A DNA stretch of 64,000 nt from VRUE01 sp963708115 (GCA_963708115.1 CAVPRX010000001.1:682001-746000), one strand, 5' to 3'; positions 52,841-63,147 are shown, numbered from the stretch's first letter. Numbers and translations: made by a program. Notes: generated by a model from the letters alone, not told the origin.

Positions 52841-53521
52841 CTAGGCCGCGAAGCGGTAGCCGACGCCGGGATCGGTCCTTATGTAGTGGGGGCCGCCTGG
52901 GGGCTCGATCTTGCGGCGCAGGTTGGCGACGTGGGCGCGGAGGATCTGCAGGTCGTCGGCATAGGCCGGGCCCCAGACCTCGGCCAGCAGGACGCTGTGG
53001 GTCATCAGCCGGCCTCTGTTCTGGGCCAGGGTGCGCAGCAGCTCGAACTCGGTCGGGGTCAGGTGCACCGGCTCGCCGTCGCGCCGCACGCTGCGCGCAG
53101 CGAGATCGATCTCGAGGCCCTCGGCCTCGATCGTCGGCTCCGAGGCCTCCGGCTTGGCCCGCCGCAGCACGGCCTCGAGCCGTGCCACCAGCTCCGGCGG
53201 GCCGAAGGGCTTGGTCACGTAGTCGTCGGCGCCGGCGGCGAGGGCGCGCACCTTCGCCTCCTCCTCGCCGACCGCGGAGAGGACGATGATCGGCATCTCG
53301 CTCCACTCGCGCAGCCGTTTGGTCACCTCGACGCCGTCGATGTCGGGCAGCATCAGGTCGACGATCGCCGCCGCGGGGGGCTTGACCGCGGCGCTGTCGA
53401 GCGCTTCCTCGCCGCTGGCAACCGGGACCGCCTCGTAGCCCGCGTCGCGGAGGATCACCTTGAGGGCGCGGAGGATCTGGGGCTCGTCGTCGCAGACGAG
53501 GACCCGCGCGGCGCCGTTCAC
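52841..53521 (-). CDS. kdpE: Response regulator KdpE
   Basis: 226 aa from GTG 53521, which overlaps the kinase stop (GTGA). Receiver with Asp55 in AAIVDLMLPD and Lys in YVTKPFGPPEL; OmpR-type winged helix with LTPTEFELLRTLAQNRGRLM and the terminal YIRTDPGVGYRF. It activates kdp transcription when phosphorylated. Confidence 0.93.
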   Translation of the reverse strand: MNGAARVLVCDDEPQILRALKVILRDAGYEAVPVASGEEALDSAAVKPPAAAIVDLMLPDIDGVEVTKRLREWSEMPIIVLSAVGEEEAKVRALAAGADDYVTKPFGPPELVARLEAVLRRAKPEASEPTIEAEGLEIDLAARSVRRDGEPVHLTPTEFELLRTLAQNRGRLMTHSVLLAEVWGPAYADDLQILRAHVANLRRKIEPPGGPHYIRTDPGVGYRFAA

Positions 53522-54672
53522 GCGGCGGCTCGCTCGCCGCGCGGGAAGCCGACGACGAAGCTCGAACCCTGGCCGAGCACCGACTCGACCGCGATCTCGC
53601 CGCCATTGGCCTCGACGAAGCCCTTGGCGATCGCCAGTCCCAGGCCCGAGCCTGCCGCCGCTCCGTTTCCCGTCCCGCTCTGGAACGGCTCGAAGATCCG
53701 CTGCCACTCGCTCTCCGGTATGCCCGGACCCTGGTCGACCACGCGAATCGCGATCCTCTCACCGACCAGCCGCGAGCGCACCGTGACCGGCCTGCCGCCG
53801 CCATGTCGGATCGCGTTTTCGAGCAGGTTGGCGAAGGCGCGCTCGAGCTGGGCGGCGTCGGCCTTCACGCTCGGCAGCTCGGGATCGAGGGCGAGCCTCA
53901 CCAAGTCGGGCTGGACGACGGTCTCCCGAGCCACGTCGAGCACCTCGCCGAGGTCCGTCTGCTCGCGATGCGGCTCCGCCTTGCCGGCCTCGAGCCGCGA
54001 CATGTCGAGCAGGTTCTCGACCAAACGCGAGAGCCGCTCGCCCTCGGCGACGATCGCCGCGCTCAGCTCCGCCCTCTCCGCCTCGGTCAGCGTCGCCGAG
54101 CCCAGTGCCGCGCCTCCGGCGATGATCGAGGTGAGCGGCGTGCGAAGGTCGTGGGAGATCGAGCGCAGCAGCGCCGTCTTCAACTCGTCGCTGCGCCGCA
54201 GCGCCTCGGCCTCGACCATCTCCTCCTGCATCCGGTCGCGTTCGCGGGAGAGCGCGGCGAGCTCCGCCAGGGCCCGGTCGGCGTCCTCGCGGCGCCGCTC
54301 CGCCTCGAGCGCCTGCACCCGTGCCAATCCGGCGACGGTGCTGCTGAGCGCCGCGACGATCCCGAACGTCGCCAGCGCGACCCAGTTCTGCTCGTCGGAG
54401 ATCGTCAAACGGTGCAGCGGCGGGATGTGGAAGAAGTTGAAGGCGACGACACTGGCGAGCGAGGCGAGCAGGCCGAGGCGCAGCCCCCAGAAGATCGAGA
54501 TCGCCAGGATCGCCGGCAGGTAGACGACACCCAACGAGACGACCGGCGAGACCGGCTTGAGCAGGTAGACGACCAGCGTGCTCGCCGCGACCGCGGCGAG
54601 CGTCACCAGCAAGCCGAGCCAGAGCGGAGGTGGCTCGCTGTTCAGGTCAAAGGGGAACCGGCGCTGCGACAC
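53518..54672 (-). CDS. kdpD: Histidine kinase, KdpD C-terminal half (DUF4118 plus HisKA plus HATPase)
   Basis: 384 aa from GTG 54672; the long open frame upstream is a shadow of the Nramp gene. Four helices of the DUF4118 type (LVVYLLKPVSPVVSLGVVYL, FWGLRLGLLASLASVVAFNF), a coiled coil, His174 in SISHDLRTPLTSI, N-box LLENAIRHGGG and G-boxes VVDQGPGIPE and GSGLGLAIAKGFVEANGG. This is the missing half of KdpD. It overlaps kdpE. Confidence 0.92.
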   Translation of the reverse strand: MSQRRFPFDLNSEPPPLWLGLLVTLAAVAASTLVVYLLKPVSPVVSLGVVYLPAILAISIFWGLRLGLLASLASVVAFNFFHIPPLHRLTISDEQNWVALATFGIVAALSSTVAGLARVQALEAERRREDADRALAELAALSRERDRMQEEMVEAEALRRSDELKTALLRSISHDLRTPLTSIIAGGAALGSATLTEAERAELSAAIVAEGERLSRLVENLLDMSRLEAGKAEPHREQTDLGEVLDVARETVVQPDLVRLALDPELPSVKADAAQLERAFANLLENAIRHGGGRPVTVRSRLVGERIAIRVVDQGPGIPESEWQRIFEPFQSGTGNGAAAGSGLGLAIAKGFVEANGGEIAVESVLGQGSSFVVGFPRGERAAA

Positions 54673-54707
54673 CCCATCAGCGTAAGCGGCAACGCGCCAG
54701 CTCGAGC

Positions 54708-56003
54708 TCAGAGCACGGCAAGCACGCCGAGCGCGAGCACCGAGGCGGCGACCACGGCCAGCGCCAGCGCCGTGGTCACGCGGTCGAAGCGCCCGAGGGC
54801 GTTCTCCCCCATCAGCTCGCGATCCTTGGCGAGGGAGCGGACGAAGGGCAGGAAGACGAGGAGCAGGACCGCGTTGAGGGCCTGGGAGAGGAAGAGGATC
54901 TGGATCAGCGGAGCGCCGGGGATGAGAACCACGCAGGCGGCGACGGCGACGACGGCGCCGAAGCTGAGGTAGAAGGTGCGCGCCTCGGCGAAGCTGTCGT
55001 CGACGTCGGCGCGGGCCCCGAACGTCTCGGAGACCGAGTAGGCGGTCGAGAGCGGCACGATCGCCGCCGCCAGCAGCGCGGCGCCGAGGAAGCCGACGCC
55101 AAACAGGGTCGCGGCGGCGTCGCCGGCCAGCGGTTCGAGCGCCCGGGCCGCGGCGGCAGCCGAGTTGACGTCGATTCCGCTGACGTACAGCGTGGCCGCG
55201 CAGGCGATGACGACGAAGAAGCCGATCACGCCGGTCAGCAGCGCTCCGACGATCACGTCGGCGCGCTCGTAGCGCAGGTCCTTGAGCTGCAGGCGCTTGT
55301 CGACGGCGTAGGACTGGATGAAGGCCAGGCCCCACGGAGCCAGCGTCGTGCCGACCGTGGCCACCGCGACCAGAACGGCATCGCGGTTCAGCGGGATGCT
55401 GGGAACGACGAGGCCCTTGGCGGCTGCACCCCAATCGGGATGGGCGAGCACCCCGGCGACGACGTAGGAGACGAAGACCGCGCTGAGCAGGAGGAGGAAG
55501 TGCTCGACGTAGCGGAAGCTGCCGCGCAGAACCAGAGCCGAAACCCCGGCTGCGGCCAGCGGCACGCTGACGTACTTGCTCATTCCGCCGAGCAGGTCCA
55601 TCCCCGCCGCAACGCCGGCGAACTCGGCGCACATCGTGCCCGTGTTGGCGACGACGAGCGCGGCGAGCACGATCCCTGCGGCGCGCCCGCCGAAGTGCTC
55701 CCGGACCAGGGTCAGCAGCCCTTTGCCGGTGACGATGCCAAGCCGCACGCCGATCTCGTGGAAGACGATCAGCGCTGCCGTGGAGACCGCCAGGACCCAG
55801 AGCAACTCGTAGCCGTAGCGGGCACCGAGGATCGAGTAGGTCGCGATCCCGGCCGGGTCGTCGTCGGAGAGGCCAGCCAGCACACCGGGGCCGACAACCG
55901 CCAGCAGCGCCGCGACGCCGCCGGCGCGGAGCAGCGCATGACGTCGCCGCGCGACCCACCAGTGCGAATGGCGACCTGGGATGCGGTGAGCGCGGGTGGA
56001 CAT
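54708..56003 (-). CDS. Nramp-family divalent metal transporter
   Basis: 431 aa from ATG 56003. About eleven helices. The first helix reads GPGVLAGLSDDDPAGIATYS, close to the Nramp DPGN metal site but with DPAG, and helix six reads GTTLAPWGLAFIQSYAVDK in place of the usual MPH motif. The altered sites suggest a diverged member whose ion (Mn, Mg, Fe or other) is unclear. It precedes the split kdpD kinase by 35 bases. Confidence 0.85.
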   Translation of the reverse strand: MSTRAHRIPGRHSHWWVARRRHALLRAGGVAALLAVVGPGVLAGLSDDDPAGIATYSILGARYGYELLWVLAVSTAALIVFHEIGVRLGIVTGKGLLTLVREHFGGRAAGIVLAALVVANTGTMCAEFAGVAAGMDLLGGMSKYVSVPLAAAGVSALVLRGSFRYVEHFLLLLSAVFVSYVVAGVLAHPDWGAAAKGLVVPSIPLNRDAVLVAVATVGTTLAPWGLAFIQSYAVDKRLQLKDLRYERADVIVGALLTGVIGFFVVIACAATLYVSGIDVNSAAAAARALEPLAGDAAATLFGVGFLGAALLAAAIVPLSTAYSVSETFGARADVDDSFAEARTFYLSFGAVVAVAACVVLIPGAPLIQILFLSQALNAVLLLVFLPFVRSLAKDRELMGENALGRFDRVTTALALAVVAASVLALGVLAVL

Positions 56004-56068
56004 CGTCGCTTCAACACTGACCGCCGCCGCCGACGGAGGCGGGCTGGGCCACGGGTGAGCGAGTGCGC

Positions 56069-56844
56069 CTAGGGCGAGATGTCGCGCCGGTCGAAGAGCA
56101 GCGCGCCGAGCGCCGCCAGCGTCACAGCGGCGGCGGTGATCCCGACGAAGGCAAGCGGTTCGATGCCGTCTTCGATCGCGCTGCCGTAGTAGCGGAAGAC
56201 CGAGCCGTAGCGAACCCAGTCGAGGCCGGCGTCGAGACGGCCGACCAGGTCCACCACGTACATCGCCACCAGCACTCCGGCAACCGAGCCGGTGACGACG
56301 CTGGTCCGCAGCGACCACGCGGTCGCAACCACGCCGAGGCCGGCGAAGAGCAGGGCCAGGGGCCAGACGTTGGCGTAGCCGGCCAGGGCCAGGCCAAAGG
56401 AGAGCCCGGCGCCGGCGATCAGACTGCCGAGCACGCAGATCGCCAACCCGACGGCAAGGACCGCGGCCAGCTCCACCGCAGCGGCCGCGAAGCCAGATGC
56501 AACCAGGCGCTGCCGGGATACCGGGGCGGAGAGCAGCACATCGAGGCGGCCGCTTTCGGCCGCGCCGGAGAGGCCGCTGGCGACCGAGCGCGCGGCCAGG
56601 TACCCGACGGCCAGCGGCACGATCAGGCTCAGCATCTCGGCGTTCAGGTACTGCTCGACCGTGGCCAGTTCGACGACCCCGAAGGCCTCCTTCAGCGCTT
56701 CGGGGTAGGAGGCCACGGCCTTGCTCAGGGCGTCTTCGACCGAGGGGTAGATGACGACGATGAAGGCCGACCAGAGGCCGATCGGCAGGCCCCAGGAGAG
56801 CAGCGAGCGGCGCCGTTCGTGCAGTTGCGCCGCAACGAGGGCGA

Positions 56845-56848
<4 letters not shown>
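56069..56848 (-). CDS. ABC-2 type exporter permease
   Basis: 259 aa with six membrane helices; LLSAPVSRQRLVASGFAAAA is the typical ABC-2 segment after helix two. Its start overlaps the ATPase stop (ATGA), so the two form an exporter. Substrate unknown (drug, lipid or antimicrobial). Confidence 0.86.
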
Positions 56849-57657
<809 letters not shown>

Positions 57658-57661
57658 GGGC

Positions 57662-59830
57662 TCAGCCGCTGGGCGCGATCCCGCCGACAGACCCCCCGCC
57701 GCCCGGCGATGCAGGAGCCGGAGTGGGAGTGGGAGTGGGAGACGGCGCTGCTTCCGGAGCGGCTTCGGGCGCTGCTTCCGCTTCCCCGGCGGCGGCGCCG
57801 CCGCCCTTGCCCTTGTTCACTTCTTCTTCGCCTTCTTCGAATTCTTCTTCGCCGTATTCGAATTCTTCTTCGCCTTCGCTGTAGGAGCCCGAGGAGCCAC
57901 TGGTGTGTTCGCTGTCGAGGCCGGAAAGTTCGGGGAGGCTGGCCGGTTCGGCGAATTCCGGGCAGTTGCCCGCGGCCGCCGATTCCATGAAAGAGCGCCA
58001 GATCGGGCCCGCGGTCGGCCCTCCAAAGCCGGTCGATTCGCGCGACTGCGGATGGCCGACCCAGACCGCGGTCGAGTAGAGCGGCGTGTAACCGACGAAC
58101 CAGGCATCGGAGAGGTCCTCGGAGGTGCCGGTCTTGCCGGCCTCGGCCGAGCAGCCCATGTAGGTGTAGCCGGCGCCGGTGCCCTGGGTGATCACGCCCT
58201 CGAGCAGTCTGGTCACGTCGTAGGCCTCACCCTCGGTGAGGACGCGGTCGCCGGAGTCCGGGCTCGGTTCGTCGACCTTGCCGCTGGGGAACTCGACCCG
58301 GCCGATCGCGGTCGGTTCGTGGTGGATGCCGCCATTGGCCAGGGTCGCGTAGGCGTCGGCCATTTCGAGTGGGGTGACGCCGATCGCGAGGCCGCCGATC
58401 GCCTCCGCGGGCACCGATTCGAGCGGTGCTTCGATGCCCATCTGGTGCGCGGTATGGGTGACGTTTTCGGGCCCGACGTCGAGGTCGAGCTGGGCGAAGA
58501 TGACGTTGACCGACTCCCAGGTGGCCGAGGCGAGCGACATCGTGCCGCCCCCGGGCTCGGCGTTGTTGACGGTCCAGGTCCCGCCGCCCGGCAGGTCGAG
58601 CGTCTTTGGCGAGGTCCCGTCGTAGTAGGTGCTGTCTGGGTCGATGCCCTGCTTGATCGCGGTGGCGAGGACGAAGGTCTTGAACGAGGAGCCGGGCTGG
58701 CGGTGGGCCTGCCAGGCGTAGTTGAATTCGCTTTCTTCCGGGCCGCCCGGGGTGGACGCGAGAGCGACGATTTTGCCGTTGGCAGGGTCGACCGACGCGA
58801 GCGCGGCGGCGGGCCCGCCTTCGGAGTAGCAGACGCTGCACGCGTCGACCGCTTCCTGCGCTCGTTCCTGCAGCTCGGGGTCGATCGTCGTGTAGGCCTT
58901 GAGGCCGCCGTAACGGACGGTGTTGAGCCCGTACTTGTCGATCAGCTCCTGCTGGACCAGGTCGAAGAGGAAGGGGTCGCGGATGACCCGGTACTTGTGT
59001 CCCGGGTTCAGCCTCAGGCCTTCGTTCACTGACTCGTGGTATTCGCTCTGCGTGATGTAGCCCTGGTCCCTCATCGCTCCCAGCACCTCGTCGCGGCGTT
59101 TGAGAGCGGCACGGGGGTCGAGGAAGGGATTGTATTCGGAGGGCGCCTGGGGCAGGCCGGCGATCATCGCCGCTTCGGTCAGGCCGAGCTCGCGGGCCGG
59201 CTTGCCGTAGTAGGTCTGCGCGGCAGCCTCGGCGCCGACCGCGGTCTCGCCTTCCACCGTGCCGTAGGGCGCGGTGTTCAGGTAGGCGGTGAGGATCCAC
59301 TCCTTCGAGTGCGCTTCCTCCTCCTCGTAGGCGAGGTGCGCTTCGATCAGCTTGCGCTTCAGCGTCTGTTCGGGATCGCGGATGTAGAGGTTGCGGACGA
59401 GCTGCTGGGTGATCGTCGAGGCGCCCTGGACCGGCTTGCCGCCGGCCAGCAGATCTTTCCAGGCGGCGCGGGCGATTCCGGCCGGATCGATCGCGCCGTG
59501 GTTGAAGTAGTTGCGATCCTCGATCGCGACCGTGGCGTATTTGAGGTTTTGCGGCAGCGCCTTCGAGGGGACCGGCTGGCGCACGCTGCTGGCGCGGATG
59601 AAGCCGATCAGGCTGCCGTCGGCGGCGTAGATGGCGGAGGATCGCCCCTTCTGCACCGGCTTGAGACTGGAGAGCGGCGGCGCCGAGTTGTAGACGTCGA
59701 CGGCCCAGCTCGCCGCCACGGTGCCCGCCACCGCTGCAGCGGCCGCGAGAATCCCAAGCGGGAACAGCACTTTCTTCTTCCAGCTGAGGCGATGATGCCT
59801 GCGCTGCTGCCGCCGTGCCCGGTTCGTCAT
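57662..59830 (-). CDS. Class A penicillin-binding protein (PBP1A-like)
   Basis: 722 aa from ATG 59830. Cytoplasmic basic start, one membrane helix (~18-45), glycosyltransferase GT51 domain with Glu104 in AIEDRNYFNHG and GASTITQQLVRNLY, transpeptidase with Ser381 (SSFK), SVN at 440-442 and KTG at 566-568. The last ~100 residues are acidic, then Pro/Ala/Thr-rich (GEEEFEYGEEEFEEGEEE, APSPTPTPTPAPASP). It polymerises and crosslinks peptidoglycan. A TTG two codons upstream is a possible alternative start. Confidence 0.94.
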   Translation of the reverse strand: MTNRARRQQRRHHRLSWKKKVLFPLGILAAAAAVAGTVAASWAVDVYNSAPPLSSLKPVQKGRSSAIYAADGSLIGFIRASSVRQPVPSKALPQNLKYATVAIEDRNYFNHGAIDPAGIARAAWKDLLAGGKPVQGASTITQQLVRNLYIRDPEQTLKRKLIEAHLAYEEEEAHSKEWILTAYLNTAPYGTVEGETAVGAEAAAQTYYGKPARELGLTEAAMIAGLPQAPSEYNPFLDPRAALKRRDEVLGAMRDQGYITQSEYHESVNEGLRLNPGHKYRVIRDPFLFDLVQQELIDKYGLNTVRYGGLKAYTTIDPELQERAQEAVDACSVCYSEGGPAAALASVDPANGKIVALASTPGGPEESEFNYAWQAHRQPGSSFKTFVLATAIKQGIDPDSTYYDGTSPKTLDLPGGGTWTVNNAEPGGGTMSLASATWESVNVIFAQLDLDVGPENVTHTAHQMGIEAPLESVPAEAIGGLAIGVTPLEMADAYATLANGGIHHEPTAIGRVEFPSGKVDEPSPDSGDRVLTEGEAYDVTRLLEGVITQGTGAGYTYMGCSAEAGKTGTSEDLSDAWFVGYTPLYSTAVWVGHPQSRESTGFGGPTAGPIWRSFMESAAAGNCPEFAEPASLPELSGLDSEHTSGSSGSYSEGEEEFEYGEEEFEEGEEEVNKGKGGGAAAGEAEAAPEAAPEAAPSPTPTPTPAPASPGGGGSVGGIAPSG

Positions 59831-59923
59831 CGCCAAAATTGTATTGAGGGGACTGAGCCAGCCTTTTCCGCTTCAGCAAGCGGCAATTTCACGTGCGCCG
59901 CGGCAACCCCCGGCCACGGAGCC

Positions 59924-60817
59924 TCAGGCGGCGCGTATTCGCGCCCGCCACTCCTCGCGGTCGAACTGGGCCGGCTCGGTCTCGCCCAGGAAGCGTTCGA
60001 GCACGGCGACGAAACGTCCCGGCGCCTCCAGCTGCGGCATGTGGCCGACGTCCTCGAAGACCTCGAGCCGGCTGCCCGGAATCGACCGGTGCGCGTCCTC
60101 GCCGTGGCGCGCGGGAATGATCGAGTCGCGCCTGCCCCAGACGATCAGCACCGGCACGGCCTCGGCGAGATAGAGGCGGTCGCCGGCGGCGACGCGCTGG
60201 CCCCCGGTGCCGACGACTGCGCGCAGCGTGTCGAGGAAGGCGGCGCGTCGGTCGGCGTCCTCGAGCGAGGCATAGCCACGCGCCACCTCGGCGAGGTCGG
60301 CGCCGGGGCGCAGTCCGACCGCGGAAAGACCGCGGCCGAGCGCCGAGCCGACCCGTCGGCCCGCTCCCGCGGTGACGGAGATGAAGAGGTCGGCGCCGGG
60401 CAGTGCGGCGGCGCGCAGGACCGGGCTCACCTCAGGGCCCAGCCCGCCGCTGGAGACCAGGGCCAGGCGTTCGATCATCTCCGGGTACTGGTAGGCGAAC
60501 TGCATCGCGACGCCACCACCGAGCGAGTGCCCGACGAGGGTCGCGCGCTCGTGGCCGAGCGCCAGCAGCAGATCGCGCAGGCCACTGGCGAGCGACCCGA
60601 TCGAGTAGTCGCCGCTACCGGCCTCAGAGGCTCCGTGGCCGGGGAAATCCGGGGCGATCACGGTGTGGTGACGAGCCAGCGGCCCGACCACCTCGCGCCA
60701 GTTGTCGCATGTGCCGGCGATGCCGTGGATCAGCAGCAGCACCGGGCCCTCCCCGGCTTCCACATAGGAGACCGAGCGACCGTGGACGGTGGCGGTCTCT
60801 ATCCGCATCTCGGACAT
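59924..60817 (-). CDS. Alpha/beta hydrolase
   Basis: 297 aa. Nucleophile elbow LVGHSLGGGVAMQFA, oxyanion region LLIHGIAGTCDNWREV, acid in VLIVWGRRDSIIPA and His in FEDVGHMPQLE, so the triad is complete. PDFPGHGASE is typical of the group of epoxide hydrolases, esterases and C-C hydrolases. Substrate unknown. Confidence 0.9.
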   Translation of the reverse strand: MSEMRIETATVHGRSVSYVEAGEGPVLLLIHGIAGTCDNWREVVGPLARHHTVIAPDFPGHGASEAGSGDYSIGSLASGLRDLLLALGHERATLVGHSLGGGVAMQFAYQYPEMIERLALVSSGGLGPEVSPVLRAAALPGADLFISVTAGAGRRVGSALGRGLSAVGLRPGADLAEVARGYASLEDADRRAAFLDTLRAVVGTGGQRVAAGDRLYLAEAVPVLIVWGRRDSIIPARHGEDAHRSIPGSRLEVFEDVGHMPQLEAPGRFVAVLERFLGETEPAQFDREEWRARIRAA

Positions 60818-60849
60818 GCAGATAAACAGTAGCCTTCAGGGGAGATCGC

Positions 60850-61227
60850 ATGCCCAGCTTCCTCCACACCTGCTACCGGATAGGCGAAATCGATCGCTCG
60901 GTCGAGTTCTACGAGAAGCTCGGTTTCGAAGAGGTCGCGCGAATGCCGATCGGCGATGAGGCGATCAACGTCTTCATGGGCATGCCGGGCGAAGACCCGC
61001 GCCTGGAGCTGACCTACAACCACGGCGTCACCGACTACGACCACGGCACCGGCTACAACCACATCGCCCTCGCCGTCGACGACCTCGACGGCACCCTGGA
61101 GGGCCTGGCCGCGGAGGGCATCGAGCCCGAAAAGCCCCCCTACCGCCCCGGCGGTCGCATCGAGGGCCATCGCATCTGCTTCGTCCGCGACCCGGATGGG
61201 TACCGCATAGAGCTGATCGGCGAGTAG
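60850..61227 (+). CDS. gloA: Lactoylglutathione lyase-like glyoxalase I (VOC fold)
   Basis: 125 aa. Metal ligands His6, Glu53, His71 and Glu121 are all in place; LELTYNHGVTDYDHGTGYNH and RDPDGYRIELI are GloA signatures. Detoxifies methylglyoxal; in actinobacteria the thiol may be mycothiol or another substitute. GGGGAGATCGC precedes the start. Divergent from the hydrolase. Confidence 0.9.
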   Translation: MPSFLHTCYRIGEIDRSVEFYEKLGFEEVARMPIGDEAINVFMGMPGEDPRLELTYNHGVTDYDHGTGYNHIALAVDDLDGTLEGLAAEGIEPEKPPYRPGGRIEGHRICFVRDPDGYRIELIGE

Positions 61228-61233
61228 CGCCGG

Positions 61234-61614
61234 CTAGCGGAGATCCACGACCTCGTGGTCGCCGGGCAGCTCGATGATCTCCGGGTCGCCGGTCCAGATC
61301 GGAGCGTCGAGGCGAGTCGCCGTGGCGACGCAGAAGGCGTCGGCAAAGGAGAGGCCGCCTCTCGCCTTGAGCCCGGCCGCCGCTTCGACCAGAGGCCAAT
61401 CCGGGTCGACGACATCGAGGTTACGGCGCAATGCATCTATATCCTCACGTGCCTTTCCGATGCCCCCCGCGCGGGTTTGACGGTAGAGAACCTCGCCCAA
61501 GTTGATCGAGCAGACCGCCCCTCCGCCCTCTTCGAGCACAGCCTCGACCCGAGGCGCTGCCGCAGAATCGTTGAAAAAGGCGATCAGCGCCCAGGCATCC
61601 AGGACGATCTTCAC
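61234..61614 (-). CDS. vapC: VapC-type PIN toxin 2
   Basis: 126 aa from GTG 61614 (GTGA overlap with the antitoxin). PIN acidic residues: Asp in IVLDAWALIAFF, Glu in INLGEVLYRQ, Asp in LSFADAFCVATA, and Asp in IWTGDPEI. Ribonuclease toxin, held inactive by the AbrB-type partner. Confidence 0.92.
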   Translation of the reverse strand: MKIVLDAWALIAFFNDSAAAPRVEAVLEEGGGAVCSINLGEVLYRQTRAGGIGKAREDIDALRRNLDVVDPDWPLVEAAAGLKARGGLSFADAFCVATATRLDAPIWTGDPEIIELPGDHEVVDLR

Positions 61615-61910
61615 CGAGGCCTCCGTGTCCGCAGCTCTTCGTATTCCCGCATCTTGCGCTCCTCGCGCTCTCTTTCTTCTCGACGGTCAGCCTCCAGGTC
61701 CGCGGTCGAGAACCCCGGAACCCCGGCCCAACTTCCACGTAACGCGCGAATTCGCCTGCGGCGCGCCTCCGCGTCGTCCGCCTGGCGACGAATCCGCACC
61801 TCTCTCCCGTCCTGTTCGACCACGACCTCGTCGCCGGGTGAAATCCCGAGCCGATCGCGGATTGGCTTGGGGATCACGACCTGACCTTTTGGCCCCACCT
61901 TGTAAGTCAT
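61611..61910 (-). CDS. vapB: AbrB/MazE-type antitoxin
   Basis: 99 aa from ATG 61910; the reading can go to 61979 but the swapped-hairpin AbrB fold begins at once with MTYKVGPKGQVVIPKPIRDR and LGISPGDEVVVEQDG. The remaining ~55 residues are charged helix for toxin binding. A promoter reaches to the ATG, so translation is probably leaderless. Confidence 0.9.
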   Translation of the reverse strand: MTYKVGPKGQVVIPKPIRDRLGISPGDEVVVEQDGREVRIRRQADDAEARRRRIRALRGSWAGVPGFSTADLEADRREEREREERKMREYEELRTRRPR

Positions 61911-61917
61911 ACCGAGC

Positions 61918-61947
61918 AGTATAACTCCGCTCAGGACGGGACCGTAA
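61918..61947 (-). promoter_or_regulatory. Sigma70-like promoter of the AbrB/VapC pair
   Basis: On the minus strand TTACGG (61942-61947) and TATACT (61918-61923) are 18 bp apart. The expected start site falls on or next to the A of the ATG at 61910, in keeping with the lack of a ribosome site. Confidence 0.5.
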
Positions 61948-62041
61948 CCCTCGGGACGCCGCTTGGTCGTCATCTCCATTCATGCTCAAGTCCCCGGGCG
62001 CCCGGAGTTCTCCCCCACCCAGACGGATAGGCTCGTTCGAG

Positions 62042-62779
62042 ATGGCAAAAGTCGCCGTAATTACGGGAGCTTCGAGCGGGATCGGCGCGGCTGCGGCCCG
62101 GGCTTTGGCCCGGGATGGGTTCCAGGTCGTGCTCGGAGCGCGGCGCCTGCAGCGACTGGAGGAGCTTGCTGCCGAAATCGGGGGTGAGGCCGTCCCGCTC
62201 GACGTGGCCGATCCGGACTCGGTCGAGGAGTTCGCCTCGCAGCTGCCGCGCTGCGACGTGCTGATCAACAACGCCGGCGGCGCGCACGGGCTCGAACCGC
62301 TGGGCGAGGCCGACGAAGACAAATGGCGCACGATGTACGAGGCGAACGTGCTGGGGACGATGCGGATGACGCGTGCGCTGCTGTCAAGGTTGATCGCCTC
62401 GGGCGACGGTCACGTCGTCTCGATCACCAGCATCGCCGGCTTCGAGGCGTACCGGGGCGGCGCCGGCTACATCGCCGCCAAGCACGCCCAGCGCTCGATG
62501 CTGCGGGTGCTGCGCCTGGAGCTGCTCGGCGAGCCGGTGCGGGTGACTGAGGTCGCGCCGGGCATGGTCGAGACCGAGTTCTCGCTGGTCCGCTTCGGCG
62601 GCGACGAGGAGGCCGCCCGCCGCGTCTATCAGGGCATGACTCCGTTGAGCGCCGGGGACGTTGCCGAGTGCGTCCGCTGGGCCGTCGCCCAACCGTCCCA
62701 CGTCAACATCGACGAGATCGTCGTCCGTCCTCGCGACCAGGCCGCCGCGATCGAGGTCCACAGGGACGCGGACGGGTAG
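62042..62779 (+). CDS. Short-chain dehydrogenase/reductase
   Basis: 245 aa from ATG 62042; 20 residues of non-SDR sequence are skipped by choosing this start. NADP(H) motif TGASSGIG, NNAG at 76-79, catalytic Ser130, Tyr143 and Lys147 (YIAAK), and APGMVETEF. Closest to the YdfG/serine dehydrogenase group. Product unknown; it ends eight bases before cutA. Confidence 0.92.
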   Translation: MAKVAVITGASSGIGAAAARALARDGFQVVLGARRLQRLEELAAEIGGEAVPLDVADPDSVEEFASQLPRCDVLINNAGGAHGLEPLGEADEDKWRTMYEANVLGTMRMTRALLSRLIASGDGHVVSITSIAGFEAYRGGAGYIAAKHAQRSMLRVLRLELLGEPVRVTEVAPGMVETEFSLVRFGGDEEAARRVYQGMTPLSAGDVAECVRWAVAQPSHVNIDEIVVRPRDQAAAIEVHRDADG

Positions 62780-62787
62780 TCGGACCC

Positions 62788-63111
62788 ATGGCGAAGGCCG
62801 AGCACCTCCAGGTGACGACCACGACGGGCTCCGAGGAGGAGGCCGAGCAGATCAGCGCGGCGCTGATCGAACGCCACCTTGCCGCCTGCGTGCAGGTCAT
62901 CGGCCCGATCGCCAGCCGCTACCGCTGGCAAGGAGCAATCGAGCGCTCGACCGAGTGGATGTGCGTGGCGAAGACGAGCGCTGAGCGCTACGCCGAGCTC
63001 GAGGCGGCGATCCGTGAGCTCCACTCCTACGACGAGCCGGAGATACTCGCCACGCCGATCGTCGCCGGCAGCGCGGGCTACCTCGAGTGGGTCAGTCGCA
63101 ACGTCGAATGA
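62788..63111 (+). CDS. cutA: CutA1 divalent-ion tolerance protein
   Basis: 107 aa from ATG 62788. VTTTTGSEEEAEQISAALIE, LAACVQVIGPIASRYRWQGA, EWMCVAKTSAERYAELEAAI and HSYDEPEILATPI are CutA1 signatures; it is a small trimeric cytoplasmic protein linked to metal tolerance. Confidence 0.94.
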   Translation: MAKAEHLQVTTTTGSEEEAEQISAALIERHLAACVQVIGPIASRYRWQGAIERSTEWMCVAKTSAERYAELEAAIRELHSYDEPEILATPIVAGSAGYLEWVSRNVE

Positions 63112-63147
63112 ACTGTTGACCACCGAAAACGGGGGTCAAGTGACCAG

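Noticed and set aside
53518..55959. A single 813-codon gene covering the kinase and most of the Nramp gene
   Set aside because: The upstream part is a shadow of the Nramp gene. The kinase starts at GTG 54672, where real membrane-domain sequence begins.
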